This document shows positions 15,547 to 23,812 of a DNA stretch of 33,613 bases, one piece after another. The stretch is taken from assembly GCA_964434165.1 (NCBI GenBank), contig CAYSUS010000081.1, forward strand, positions 1 through 33,613. Direction: 5' to 3'. The notes beneath the pieces were generated by a model. That model worked only from the letters and a program-made list of their open reading frames with translations. It did not search any database and was not told the DNA's origin. The stretch comes from CAYSUS01 sp964434165 (GTDB lineage: Bacteria; Planctomycetota; Planctomycetia; Pirellulales; Thermoguttaceae). The position numbers were made by a program, and so were the translations under genes. How positions within the stretch are numbered: position 1 is the stretch's first letter; each line of letters starts with the position of its first letter.

Positions 15547-17022
15547 GTGTCCACGGACCGCGATACTCCGCTTCTGCCGCTCGTCCTGCACGAGGTCCCG
15601 GCCGCTCTGCGCCGGGCCTTGGGGCAGGAGGGCATCCCGGCGCGCGTGTACCGCCCCGGCCCCGCACAAGGGCGGTTCCTGCTGTTCGATTCCCGGCGGT
15701 CGCCGACGCTTCGTGTGGGGCCCGGCCAGGTGACCATCGACGTCGCGGCGCTGCGCGAGCTGCACCGCGAAGACCCGTTCGAGGCGCTGGAGGACCTCCG
15801 CGCCGACCGGTTCCAGTGGCACATCGGCGGCCTGGCGCTGCACGAAGAGATCGCGCGCGTGGACAAGCGGATTTTGCGGCGCACCATCCTCGACGGCCTG
15901 CGCGACCTCGTCGAGAAGCATGGCGGGGTCTGGCTTCGCGTGGGGGCCTTCCCCTTCCCTTACCGCAGCGCGTTCAACTTTCGCATCGACTACGACGACT
16001 ACGAGCCGCGGGACTTCGAGAGCACGCTCAGCGCGTGTACGGGCTTCGAGGAGGCAACCAGCCATTTCGTTTGCCCGTCGGGATTCGCGGGGGCCGAAGA
16101 CGCCCTGCGGCGCCTCGACGGCCTGGACGTGGGCTCGCACGGCTTCTGGCACCACACCTATCGCACGGCCGAGGAGAACCTGCACAACCTCCGCCGCGGG
16201 ATCGAGGCCCTCGCCGAGGCCGGACTCCAGGCGCGCGGATTCGTGGCCCCGCACGGCCGGTTCAACCTGGGGCTGCTCGCCGCGATGGAGGCGCTCGGCA
16301 TCCCCTTCAGCTCCGAGTTCGCGCTGGCCTACGACGAGCTGCCGTTCACGCCGGCCGGCGCCCGGGTCCTCCAGATCCCCATCCATCCCGTGTGCCTGGG
16401 GCTCTTCCTCGACGCGGTCGCGCGGCGCTGCCCCGGGGGCGGCCGCCGCGCAGTCGAGCTGGGCGAGACCGCCGCTGACGCGGCCATCGCCTACTTCCGC
16501 GACCTGGTGCAGACCCGGTACCGCACCGGCGAGCCTGCCCTGCTCTACGGGCATCCCACGGGGCGCGTGGGCCGGTATCCCCGCGTGCTGCGGGCGGTAT
16601 TCGACGCGGCCGCCGGATACAGCGGCATGTGGAAGACAAGCCTGGCCGAGATCCACCGCTGGTGGAAGGTCCGGTCCAACGTCCAGTTGACCGTCGCGCG
16701 CCGGGGCGACGATTACGACGTGACCGCGGTCCACAAGCCGGCGGGCTATCGCGTGGCGGTGGAGCTGTGGCGCGGCGCGCACGTGGCCGTGCTGCCGCTG
16801 GACCGGGCCAAGGTCCGCGTCTCGCCAGCCGCCCTGGCCTTCGAGAAACGCACGGCCCCCTCCGGCGTGCGCCCCGTTCGCATCGACCGGCCCGAAGGCC
16901 TGCGCAGCCGCCTGCGGCGCCTGCTCGACTGGGAGCGGGTCACGCCGGTCGGCGAGATCCCCACCACCCCCGTCCGCAACTGGGCTAAACGCACCTTGCG
17001 GCAGCTATGGAAGGACGGTTAG
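15547..17022 (+). CDS. Polysaccharide-deacetylase-family (NodB-like) enzyme
   Basis: 491 aa from the GTG at 15547 (an upstream in-frame TTG at 15526 would add seven). The deacetylase blocks run in order: FNFRIDYDDYEPRDF (motif 1, DYDDY instead of TFDDG, both acidic residues kept), GSHGFWHHTY (motif 2, the HxxxH metal pair), GFVAPHGRFN (motif 3) and LLYGHPTGRVGRYP (the late His). All metal-site residues seem present, so it is probably active on an N-acetylated sugar. An N-terminal 130-residue part and a C-terminal beta-rich domain of about 140 residues flank the catalytic core. Its stop TAG is followed directly by the next GTG. Confidence 0.8.
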   Translation: MSTDRDTPLLPLVLHEVPAALRRALGQEGIPARVYRPGPAQGRFLLFDSRRSPTLRVGPGQVTIDVAALRELHREDPFEALEDLRADRFQWHIGGLALHEEIARVDKRILRRTILDGLRDLVEKHGGVWLRVGAFPFPYRSAFNFRIDYDDYEPRDFESTLSACTGFEEATSHFVCPSGFAGAEDALRRLDGLDVGSHGFWHHTYRTAEENLHNLRRGIEALAEAGLQARGFVAPHGRFNLGLLAAMEALGIPFSSEFALAYDELPFTPAGARVLQIPIHPVCLGLFLDAVARRCPGGGRRAVELGETAADAAIAYFRDLVQTRYRTGEPALLYGHPTGRVGRYPRVLRAVFDAAAGYSGMWKTSLAEIHRWWKVRSNVQLTVARRGDDYDVTAVHKPAGYRVAVELWRGAHVAVLPLDRAKVRVSPAALAFEKRTAPSGVRPVRIDRPEGLRSRLRRLLDWERVTPVGEIPTTPVRNWAKRTLRQLWKDG

Positions 17023-18141
17023 GTGGCCGAGGAACAACTGGCTGGATTCCGTCGCGAGGGGATTCCGAGCCGGGCCGTGTCGGCCCGGCCGACGGACGCC
17101 AGACCGTTGCGCGTGCTACTGGCCGGGCCGCTTGCGGCGCTCGAAGCGCCCGGCGGCGGCGAGGTCCAGATGACCGCCACGGCCGGCGCCCTGCGGGCCG
17201 AGGGGGTCGATGCCCGGTTCTGGCGCCCCTGGGAGCAGTCGCTCGACGGCGCGGACGTCCTCCACCTGTTCGGCAGCGCCCGCGAGCACCTCGTCGCGCT
17301 GGCGGCGGCGCGGCGGCGCGGCCTGCGGGTCGTCGTCTCCACGATCGCGTGGTTCGACATGGCCTCCTACTGGCGGGGCGCGCGCACGTGGCGAAGCGGG
17401 CTGAAGGCCTGCGCCGCGCTGGCTGCCCGTGCCGCGTTTAGGTCTGTCCCTTCGTGGCGGCAAGCGCTCTACCGCCAGGCCGACCTGCTGCTGCCCAATT
17501 CCACGGCCGAGGCGCGGCAGCTCATCCGCTACTTCGGCGTGCCGGCCGGGCGGATCCACGTCGTGCCCAACGGGGCCGATCCGCGCTTCGCCTCGACCGA
17601 CCCCGAGCCGTTCGTCAGGCGGTACGGGCTCCGCGGATTCGTGCTCGGCGCGGGCCGCATCGAGCCCCGCAAGAACCAGCTCGGCCTGCTTCGCGCGATG
17701 CGGGGGACAGGCGTGCCGATCGTCCTGCTGGGCGACCCCGTGCCCGGCCACGAGGCCTACCTGGCCGCTTGCCGGCGCGAGGCCGGGCCCCAGGTGCACT
17801 TCGTCGGGCGCATCGACCACGACGATCCGCTCCTGGCCAGCGCCTACGCGGCCAGCGCATGCGTGGTCCTTGCGAGCTGGTTCGAAACGCCCGGACTCGT
17901 GGCCCTGGAGGCCGGCATGCAAGGCGTGCCCCTCGTCCTCCCCGAGCCGGGCTGCGCGCGGGAGTACTTCGGCGATCTGGCCCGTTACGTGCCGCCGGGC
18001 GATCTCCGCGCCATCCGCCGCGCGGTGCTGCAAGCAGCGGGCCAGGGCCGCGACGAGGCCCTCGCGAAGCTCGTGCAAGGAGCCTACGGTTGGGCGGCGA
18101 CCGCGCGCGCCACGCGCGAGGCTTACGAGAAGGTGTGCTGA
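17023..18141 (+). CDS. GT4 family glycosyltransferase
   Basis: 372 aa, GT-B fold. N-terminal LRVLLAGPLAALEAPGGGEV has the glycine-rich acceptor-side loop; later VVPNGADPRF, GAGRIEPRKNQLGLLRAM and ASWFETPGLVALEAGMQG hold the GT4 donor-side motif (E(x7)E) that binds the nucleotide sugar. The GTG start follows the previous stop without a gap and AAGGACGG lies before it. It is one of at least four glycosyltransferases in the locus; the sugar is not known. Confidence 0.88.
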   Translation: MAEEQLAGFRREGIPSRAVSARPTDARPLRVLLAGPLAALEAPGGGEVQMTATAGALRAEGVDARFWRPWEQSLDGADVLHLFGSAREHLVALAAARRRGLRVVVSTIAWFDMASYWRGARTWRSGLKACAALAARAAFRSVPSWRQALYRQADLLLPNSTAEARQLIRYFGVPAGRIHVVPNGADPRFASTDPEPFVRRYGLRGFVLGAGRIEPRKNQLGLLRAMRGTGVPIVLLGDPVPGHEAYLAACRREAGPQVHFVGRIDHDDPLLASAYAASACVVLASWFETPGLVALEAGMQGVPLVLPEPGCAREYFGDLARYVPPGDLRAIRRAVLQAAGQGRDEALAKLVQGAYGWAATARATREAYEKVC

Positions 18142-18142
18142 A

Positions 18143-19498
18143 ATGGCCGCGTTTCAGGGCGACCGACGGCTGAAGAGGCGACCCCTGGGGCAGTATCGCT
18201 ACGTGCGCCTCCGCTGGCGCGTCCTGTTCACGGTCATTGACCTGGTCGGCGGCCTGGTGTTCGGGGCCGCGGGCCGGATCAGCGGCCTGTTGGGACGCGC
18301 GGTGCCACGAGGGAGTCGCCCGCCCCTGGTCGAAAGACGGGCACGGGCGGACAAGCCGCCCGTGGCACCCGGGCATTCGTCCCCATGCAGTTCACGTCGC
18401 GATGGGCCGCCCCGCCGCATCCTCCTCATCCAGCTCGACCACTTCGGCGACGCGGTGATTACCAGCGTCATGCTGCCGCTGTTGCGAAAGGCCTGCCCCG
18501 CCGCGACGATCGAGGTGCTGGCCGGGCCGTGGAACCGCGAAGTGTTCCAGGCAATGCCCCAGGTCGATCGCGTCCATGTCTCGCGGATCAATCGGTTCTC
18601 GCGCCCCAGCGGCCTGGGATGGATTGCCGCCACGTTCTGGTGGGGGCTCAAGCTCCGTCAACGACGATTCGACCTGGGCATCGACGTGCGCGGGGAGTTC
18701 CCGCACGCCCTGATCCTTTGGCTCTCGGGCACGCGGCGCCGCCTCGGCTGGGCCTGCGGCGGCGGCGGCTTCCTCCTGACCGACAGCCCCCGATTCGCGC
18801 CCCACCGCCCTGAGGTCGATTCCCGTCTCGCCCTGCTGGCGGAACTGGGCATTCGGCCCGAGGGAACCCAAAGCCCGCCCCTGCCGCGCCTCAAGCCCGA
18901 CGCTTCCGTCCGGGCTCGCGTTCGCATGCGGCTCAGCCGCCTTCCTGAGCCGCGGTCGGGCACACGCGTCGTCGTCCACGTGGGCGCGGGCACGCGCGCG
19001 AAGTGCTGGCCGGTGGAGTATTGGCGACGTCTCGTGGCCGGGCTCGTGGGCCGAGGGGCGCAAGTCGTGTTGGTCGGGGGCGCAGACGAGCGTACAATCG
19101 CCCTGCGGATCGCGGAGCGCCAGCGCCGTTCCTGCGTTGCGGACTGGACGGGGCAGTTGAGCCTGTCGGAGCTGGCGGCCCTGACGGCCGATTCCGACCT
19201 GCTCGTCGGCGCCGACTCCGGCCCGGCCCACCTGGCCGCGGCCGTGGGGACGCCGGTCGTGGTCCTGTTCAGCGGGACCAACCGCGTGGAGCAGTGGCAG
19301 CCGCGCGGGCGGCGAGTGGAGGTGCTCCGCGAGCCGGTCGCGTGCTCGCCCTGCCACCGCCACGAGTGCCCGCTGGCCGACCATCCATGCATGCGCGGCC
19401 TGCGCCCGGAGCAGGTGCTCGCCGCGGCGGGCGCCGTCCTGGGCTGGCGCAGTCGTGTTCCGCGGGAAGACCGGGAGGAACTATCCGGCACCGCCTGA
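18143..19498 (+). CDS. GT9 family heptosyltransferase-like protein
   Basis: 451 aa. The GT9 blocks are ILLIQLDHFGDAVITSVMLP, VVVHVGAGTRAKCWPVEYW (the HxGAG donor loop), VVLVGGADE and LLVGADSGPAHLAAAVGTP (the DSGPxH motif). A Cys-rich end (CSPCHRHECPL, then C) is common in this family. The first 90 residues are extra: a hydrophobic helix (LFTVIDLVGGLVFGAAG) may anchor it to the membrane, unusual for WaaC/WaaF-type enzymes. It starts one base after the GT4 stop. Likely adds a heptose or similar sugar to the lipid-linked glycan. Confidence 0.87.
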   Translation: MAAFQGDRRLKRRPLGQYRYVRLRWRVLFTVIDLVGGLVFGAAGRISGLLGRAVPRGSRPPLVERRARADKPPVAPGHSSPCSSRRDGPPRRILLIQLDHFGDAVITSVMLPLLRKACPAATIEVLAGPWNREVFQAMPQVDRVHVSRINRFSRPSGLGWIAATFWWGLKLRQRRFDLGIDVRGEFPHALILWLSGTRRRLGWACGGGGFLLTDSPRFAPHRPEVDSRLALLAELGIRPEGTQSPPLPRLKPDASVRARVRMRLSRLPEPRSGTRVVVHVGAGTRAKCWPVEYWRRLVAGLVGRGAQVVLVGGADERTIALRIAERQRRSCVADWTGQLSLSELAALTADSDLLVGADSGPAHLAAAVGTPVVVLFSGTNRVEQWQPRGRRVEVLREPVACSPCHRHECPLADHPCMRGLRPEQVLAAAGAVLGWRSRVPREDREELSGTA

Positions 19499-19520
19499 TC
19501 CTCGGAAAGGAGTCCGAGCC

Positions 19521-19739
19521 GTGATCGCCCCCATCCGTCTGCCTGATCCCCAGACCGCGGAAGAGCGTCGCCGCCTGCGCGAGGCCCGCCGCGTGGTGGC
19601 CGCGGCCCTGCTGGGTCAGCCCGGGGAGGAGGGGGCCCAGCGAAGGCCGCGGATCGCGGCGTGGAAGGCCTGGGCCTTCGCCCTGTGGGTCGTCGGGGCG
19701 ACCGGCGCCTACGCCGCCGCGATGCTTGGGTGGCTGTGA
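19521..19739 (+). CDS. Small single-pass membrane protein
   Basis: 72 aa from GTG 19521, with AAAGGAGT seven bases before it, so translation is well supported. An Arg-rich N-terminal half (EERRRLREARRVVAAALL) is followed by one membrane helix (AWAFALWVVGATGAYAAAML). No family recognised. It lies between the GT9 and GT39-like genes and is probably cotranscribed with them. Confidence 0.65.
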   Translation: MIAPIRLPDPQTAEERRRLREARRVVAAALLGQPGEEGAQRRPRIAAWKAWAFALWVVGATGAYAAAMLGWL

Positions 19740-19863
19740 CCGCCATCCAGAGAAGGAACCAAGGGGTCGGGGGTCGCTCCTCGAAAGCGCGGCTCCATGC
19801 AGTCAATGGGCCGACCGAGAGAAGACTCCCGACCCTGTACGGCTTTCGAATGAGGCAACGCGC

Positions 19864-21786
19864 ATGCCGCTCGAAACGGGGCTCTCCGTTCTGGTCCTGA
19901 CCTCGATGGCCCTGGCCGCGTACGGCGTGGGCCGGACCGTGCTGGGCGGCGTCGGCGTGGGCGCCGAAGACCGGCTCGACGCCCTGGTGTGGTCCATCGG
20001 CGCGGGACTTGCCCTGGTGGGAACCGGCCTGGCCGTGCTCGGCCTGTGTGGCCTGCTCTACGCGCCGCTGATCGGTGTTCTGACGATTGGCGGAGCCTTC
20101 TGGGGGTTGGGACAGGTGCTGGCCCAGTCCGCGCGGCGAGATGACGCCGACGCTCCGGACCTGGACCATCCCGGGTCGGAGACCGACCCCCTGCCGTCCG
20201 CGCCCGACTCGCCGCCAGGCTGGATCCGTTGGGGGGTCCTGCTGCTGGCCGTCGTGGCCTGCGTGGGATCGCTGCTCGGGGCCCTGGCCCCGCCGACCGC
20301 CGGCGACGCGTTGTGCTACCACCTGGAGCTCCCCCAGCGGTTTCTCCAAGCACACGCACTAACCTATTCACCCTACGACGACAACTGCACGTTCCCGTTG
20401 CTGGCCGAGATGCTCTACCTGTGGGCCCTGGCCCTGGACGGCGCGGTGGCCGCGCAGGCCGTGCATTGGGGCATGGGCCTGCTCCTGGGGCTGGCCACCG
20501 TGTGCCTGGCCCGCCCCGTGGTCGGGCGGCCCTGGGCATGGATCGCCGGAGGGGTCGTGCTCCTCGTGCCGGGCGTGAACAACCAGATGACCGCGCCGCT
20601 GAACGACGTGGCCCTGGCCCTGTGGACCACGCTCGCCGCGGCCGCATGGCACCGCGCCACGGTCACCCAAGAGGGACGGCGGTGGCTCGTCCTTGCCGGC
20701 GTCGCGGCCGGTGCGGCCCTGGCCACCAAGTACACGGCCGCGATCTTCGCCGCCGCGATGGTTCTCTGCTGGCTGGGGAGCCTTGCCCGGCGCCCTCGCG
20801 AAAGGCGGCTTCTGCTCCAGGGCGCCGCCGTGGTCGGCGTCGTCGCGGCCAGCATCGCCGGGCTGTGGTACGTTCGCGCCGCGTGGCATCGGGGCAACCC
20901 CGTGTATCCCTTCGCCGCCGAACTGTTCGCCGGCGGCGAGGTCCCGCCCCCGCGCGCCGAAACCTTTCCTAAGGCCAAGTCTCCGCTCGGGCGCGGACCG
21001 CTCGGGCTGGCTGCCGCGCCGTGGGCGGTCACCATGCATCCGGAGCGGTTCGGCGGTCGCGGGCATCAAGTCGGGGCTCTGTTCCTGGCCGCCCTGCCGG
21101 GGCTGGCCCTGGCGCGGCGCCTGCGAGGGCTCGCGCCGCTTCTGGCCTTGGCCGGGGCCTACGGCCTCCTCTGGTTCCTGCTCAGGCAGAATGTGCGATT
21201 CCTGCTTCCGGCCGTTCCCCTGGCGGCCGTCGGGGTGGCCTGGGTCGTAATGGAGATGCGCCGCATGCCCGGCGCGCCCCGGGCCGTGGCCGCGGCCGGT
21301 CTTGCCGCCATCGTCACCGCCTCGAGCCTGGCCGCGGCGGTCCGCTGCCGCGACTGCCTCGCGGTGGCCCTCGGATTGGAGCGGCGCAGCGACTTCCTCA
21401 GCTTCCATGAGCCCTCGTATCCGGCCGCCGCCGTGGCCAACCTGCTGCTGGGCGAAGACGCCCGAATCCTCAGCCAGGAGTACCGGGGCTTCTACTTCAA
21501 GCATCCCCTTGTCCGAGAAAGCATCTATCGCCGCGTCACGGGCTACGATCGGGCCGTGAAGCAGCCGGGCGATCTGGCACGGGTCCTCGCCAAGGAGGGG
21601 TTCACGCACCTGCTCCTGGTCGAGAATCTCGCGGGCCAGGGTATCGCGTACGACGACACGCTCGGCCGGCTGGCCGACGCCGAGATGGCCGCCTCGCCCG
21701 ACGGGCCCTTGCAGGAGCTCACGCAGTACCGCTTCTGCGACTCCGACGGGGCCATGCGGCGCTACCGGCTGCTGCGGCTTCGATGA
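19864..21786 (+). CDS. GT39-like membrane glycosyltransferase (GT-C)
   Basis: 640 aa with roughly 12 to 14 membrane helices. The first outer loop GDALCYHLELPQRFLQ, with the conserved Asp, followed by SPYDDNCTFPLLAEMLYLW, then LNDVALALWTTLAAAA, ALATKYTAAIFAA and the later YVRAAWHRGNPVYPFAAELF are the GT39/ArnT-like blocks. Such enzymes take a sugar from a polyprenyl phosphate on the outer face and add it to a lipid or protein. It carries a C-terminal soluble end of about 90 aa. The 124-base space before it holds no clear signal beyond a GAGG near the ATG. Confidence 0.8.
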   Translation: MPLETGLSVLVLTSMALAAYGVGRTVLGGVGVGAEDRLDALVWSIGAGLALVGTGLAVLGLCGLLYAPLIGVLTIGGAFWGLGQVLAQSARRDDADAPDLDHPGSETDPLPSAPDSPPGWIRWGVLLLAVVACVGSLLGALAPPTAGDALCYHLELPQRFLQAHALTYSPYDDNCTFPLLAEMLYLWALALDGAVAAQAVHWGMGLLLGLATVCLARPVVGRPWAWIAGGVVLLVPGVNNQMTAPLNDVALALWTTLAAAAWHRATVTQEGRRWLVLAGVAAGAALATKYTAAIFAAAMVLCWLGSLARRPRERRLLLQGAAVVGVVAASIAGLWYVRAAWHRGNPVYPFAAELFAGGEVPPPRAETFPKAKSPLGRGPLGLAAAPWAVTMHPERFGGRGHQVGALFLAALPGLALARRLRGLAPLLALAGAYGLLWFLLRQNVRFLLPAVPLAAVGVAWVVMEMRRMPGAPRAVAAAGLAAIVTASSLAAAVRCRDCLAVALGLERRSDFLSFHEPSYPAAAVANLLLGEDARILSQEYRGFYFKHPLVRESIYRRVTGYDRAVKQPGDLARVLAKEGFTHLLLVENLAGQGIAYDDTLGRLADAEMAASPDGPLQELTQYRFCDSDGAMRRYRLLRLR

Positions 21787-21878
21787 CGTCGCGCCCTGCG
21801 CTGGGGGCCGAAAGGGCCGGGCTGGAAGCATGATGGTGGCGGGCAATCCCGTGAAGAGACGGCGGTGAAGCCCGCCGG

Positions 21879-22301
21879 CTAGAGGTCCCCCTGGACCGTG
21901 ACCACCAGGCGCCGTCCGCTACAGCGGCGGCGGTGCTCGCAGAGGTAGATCCCCTGCCAAGTCCCCAGTTGAAGTCGCCCGTCGCGCACCGGGACCGTCA
22001 CCGAGCAGCCCAGCAGCGAGGTCTTCGCGTGGCCCGGCATGTCGTCCCTTCCCTCCACGGTGTGCCGATAGGGGAAGTCCTCGGGCGCCAGCGTGTCGAG
22101 CACGCGGTCGAGGTCGTGGATCACGTCCGGGTCGGCGTTCTCGTTGATGGTCAGCGAGGCGGACGTGTGCTGGAGGAACGCGTGCAGAAGCCCGATCCGC
22201 ACGCGCGAGAGCTCCGGCACGGTCTCGGCCACCCGTGCGGTGATATCGTGGAAGCCCTGGGACAGGGGCGGAAGGTGAAGCTCGCTTTGGAACCAGTTCA
22301 C
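21879..22301 (-). CDS. yjbQ: YjbQ family protein (UPF0047)
   Basis: 140 aa from the GTG at 22301, matching the usual length of about 135-140. WFQSELHLPPLSQGFHDIT, GLLHAFLQHTSASLTINEN (the H(x)5H(T)SAS metal site), DPDVIHDLDRVLDTL, the HTVEGRDDMPGHAKTSLLG loop and LQLGTWQGIYLCEHR are all family signatures. The fold is a beta-barrel with a metal site; some members hydrolyse a thiamine-phosphate precursor in vitro, but the physiological role is open. A longer frame up to 22406 is less likely because a TACACT-like -10 box (22349-22344) lies between. Confidence 0.85.
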   Translation of the reverse strand: MNWFQSELHLPPLSQGFHDITARVAETVPELSRVRIGLLHAFLQHTSASLTINENADPDVIHDLDRVLDTLAPEDFPYRHTVEGRDDMPGHAKTSLLGCSVTVPVRDGRLQLGTWQGIYLCEHRRRCSGRRLVVTVQGDL

Positions 22302-22422
22302 GGCAGGCACCCGTTCGGTTGGGGCTTCGCGGGGAAACGGGTCAGTGTACCGCGGCGTGGCGGCGCAGGGGAAGGCGGCCGGCGGTCGGCGGCCAAGGGT
22401 GCTCACGCATGGCGCGCCGTCC

Positions 22423-22428
22423 TACAAT
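22423..22428 (+). promoter_or_regulatory. Possible -10 box before the small zinc-ribbon protein gene
   Basis: TACAAT (five of six matches) about 70 bases before the ATG at 22500. No convincing -35 is present at the right distance, so this is weak. Confidence 0.3.
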
Positions 22429-22499
22429 AGACGGGGCGGTGGAAAGCGCGCGCTTTCCGAGTCCGCCTGCGCCCACGCTGATCGACCGGAGGGAATCCC

Positions 22500-22697
22500 A
22501 TGCCCTGTGAGCATCTCCACGAGCTCTTCGAAACCTGCCGGCGCAACAACCTGCGGCTTAGCAGCTCCGATCTGATCCGCATCGTCTGCCCGCACTGCGG
22601 CGTCGAGGAGGTCTGCCCCTCGGTCCTCTGCGACGAGTACGACGCGCGTCATGAGCAGCCCGCCCCGGGCAGCGACAGCCCCCCTCCGCCAAAGTAG
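22500..22697 (+). CDS. Small CxxC protein, possible zinc ribbon
   Basis: 65 aa. The first half is helical; the second carries IVCPHCGVEEVCPSVLCDEY, a four-Cys pattern (C(x2)C ... C(x4)C) that could bind zinc. The ATG has GGAGGGAATCCC immediately upstream, a good ribosome binding site. Proline-rich tail. I recall small proteins of this type in planctomycetes but no function is assigned. Confidence 0.7.
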   Translation: MPCEHLHELFETCRRNNLRLSSSDLIRIVCPHCGVEEVCPSVLCDEYDARHEQPAPGSDSPPPPK

Positions 22698-22766
22698 CGG
22701 CGTCGGTGTCGCGGGGCTGGGCCCAGCGGGCCCTGGGGCGGTCGCGGATTTTTTTCCGCTCCCCCA

Positions 22767-22794
22767 TTGACAGATCGGACGTGCGAGTAATAAT
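22767..22794 (+). promoter_or_regulatory. Strong sigma-70 type promoter
   Basis: Perfect TTGACA (22767-22772), 16-base spacer and AATAAT (22789-22794, five of six). It drives the small protein at 22975 through a leader of about 170 bases that folds into a long stem. Confidence 0.7.
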
Positions 22795-22809
22795 GCGGTA
22801 TTCTGCTTG

Positions 22810-22869
22810 GAGCGTCGGCCTCGGCCGGGGCGATGGCTTCGGAATCCTTCCCGAGCTCGTCCGACGCTC
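22810..22869 (+). other. Structured 5' leader: 9-bp inverted repeat
   Basis: GAGCGTCGG (22810-22818) pairs exactly with CCGACGCTC (22861-22869), and CTCGG/CCGAG (22820-22824 with 22851-22855) extends the stem inwards. It begins about ten bases after the expected transcription start of the 22975 gene. It matches no riboswitch class I can recognise; several GGA triplets downstream (for example near 22918-22945) would allow CsrA binding, and csrA is the next gene but one. Confidence 0.45.
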
Positions 22870-22974
22870 GCCCCGCTTGGGTTTGCCCCAGGTCCCGCCC
22901 GCCTCGCGACGGGGAGCGATTTGTCGGGAAAGGGACCGCGACTGGTGGTTCATTGAGTGCGACGAGGTGTTTGG

Positions 22975-23190
22975 ATGCGGAATGTTTTCGAGGCCATTTT
23001 GCAGTGCGGCCACGACGAGGACTTCATTCCCGAGGTGTCGGAGGACTTCTCCCCCACGGACGCCCCCGCGGGCTCGCCCGCGAAGATCCGGATCCTCGCG
23101 GAGCGGATCGAGAAGGGCCTGCCCCTGTGGCACACCCGCGACCGGTGCGACTACAGCGGTTTGACCGGGGCCGTTCGCCCTAGGGAATGA
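22975..23190 (+). CDS. Conserved planctomycete small protein
   Basis: 71 aa from the ATG at 22975, with GAGGTG ten bases upstream; the frame's upstream GTG at 22957 is less likely. The sequence carries FEAILQCGHDEDFIP, then PAGSPAKIRILAERI and LPLWHTRDRCDYSGL. The PAGS..KI and LPLWH..RD..DYSGL blocks recur in planctomycete hypothetical proteins. No membrane segment or signal. Function unknown. It converges on csrA, with 13 bases between the two stops. Confidence 0.75.
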   Translation: MRNVFEAILQCGHDEDFIPEVSEDFSPTDAPAGSPAKIRILAERIEKGLPLWHTRDRCDYSGLTGAVRPRE

Positions 23191-23203
23191 GACGACGCGG
23201 CCC

Positions 23204-23389
23204 TCAGGCAGCCTCGGGCACCGGCCCGACGTCCCCGCCCCGCCCCTCCAACTCGTCGCGAAGCACGACCACGTTCGGCGGAGCTTCGATCCCCAGGCGG
23301 ACCGTGTCGCCGGACAGGCGCACGACCGTCACGACGATCGAATCGCCCAGCCGGATGCGCTCCCGTTCCTTGCGGGAAAGGACGAGCAT
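23204..23389 (-). CDS. csrA: Carbon storage regulator CsrA
   Basis: 61 aa. MLVLSRKERERIRLGDSIVV, then VVRLSGDTVRLGIEAP and the helix VVLRDELE are the CsrA/RsmA signatures; the RNA-binding residues of the first strand (L4, R6 region) and the last strand are kept. CsrA dimers bind GGA in mRNA leaders and control translation of carbon-storage, motility and biofilm genes. The start at 23389 follows AAGGAGGT, a perfect ribosome binding site. It sits downstream of a conserved hypothetical gene on the same strand. Confidence 0.93.
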   Translation of the reverse strand: MLVLSRKERERIRLGDSIVVTVVRLSGDTVRLGIEAPPNVVVLRDELEGRGGDVGPVPEAA

Positions 23390-23515
23390 GGAGACCTCCT
23401 TCTCGGGCTGATGTTCCGTCCGCGCGCCGGGAGCCGCTGGTGGCTTGCAGCACGCCGCGCGGGATCCGCAGGCGGGGGCCGCGCCGCCGGCGGCCCGCCG
23501 CAAGGCGCGACCCGA

Positions 23516-23812
23516 CTACGCGGCCACGCGGGCCGACTTGGGAGCCTCCGAGAGCTGCGTCTTCTGGAAACGCTCGCCGTTGGAGTCGTAGAACAGGACC
23601 TGGTTGCGCTCCGTCTCCCAGATCGCCGAGAACTTCACGGCCCGGGGACCGTGCAGGCAGAAGAAGATGCCGCAGGGCTTGCCGCCGCGCTTGAGAATCC
23701 GCTCGGTCAGCGGAAAAGCCCCACGCTGAAGCTGATATCGGGTGCAGAAGGTGTCGTTCACATATTCGCGAAGATCGTCCAAATCGTAAAACTGGTGGTA
23801 ACGCGTCAACAT
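23516..23812 (-). CDS. Conserved hypothetical protein upstream of csrA
   Basis: 98 aa, without membrane segments. The middle has the compact block CGIFFCLHGPRAVKFSAIWE, and the C-terminal half reads VLFYDSNGERFQKTQL, a strand-turn-strand pattern that I recall in short planctomycete proteins. The N-terminus (FYDLDDLREYVNDTF) is likely helical. It lies 126 bases upstream of csrA on the same strand and may share its transcript. No ribosome binding site is obvious at the ATG. Function unknown. Confidence 0.7.
   Translation of the reverse strand: MLTRYHQFYDLDDLREYVNDTFCTRYQLQRGAFPLTERILKRGGKPCGIFFCLHGPRAVKFSAIWETERNQVLFYDSNGERFQKTQLSEAPKSARVAA

Noticed and set aside
21838..21876. GGCGGGC/GCCCGCC inverted repeat between the convergent GT39 and YjbQ genes, as a terminator
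   Set aside because: The stem is only seven base pairs with a 25-base loop and there is no T-tract on either strand.
22302..22406. Longer start for YjbQ at 22406
   Set aside because: It would exceed the family length by about 35 residues and place the start before a possible -10 box at 22349-22344.
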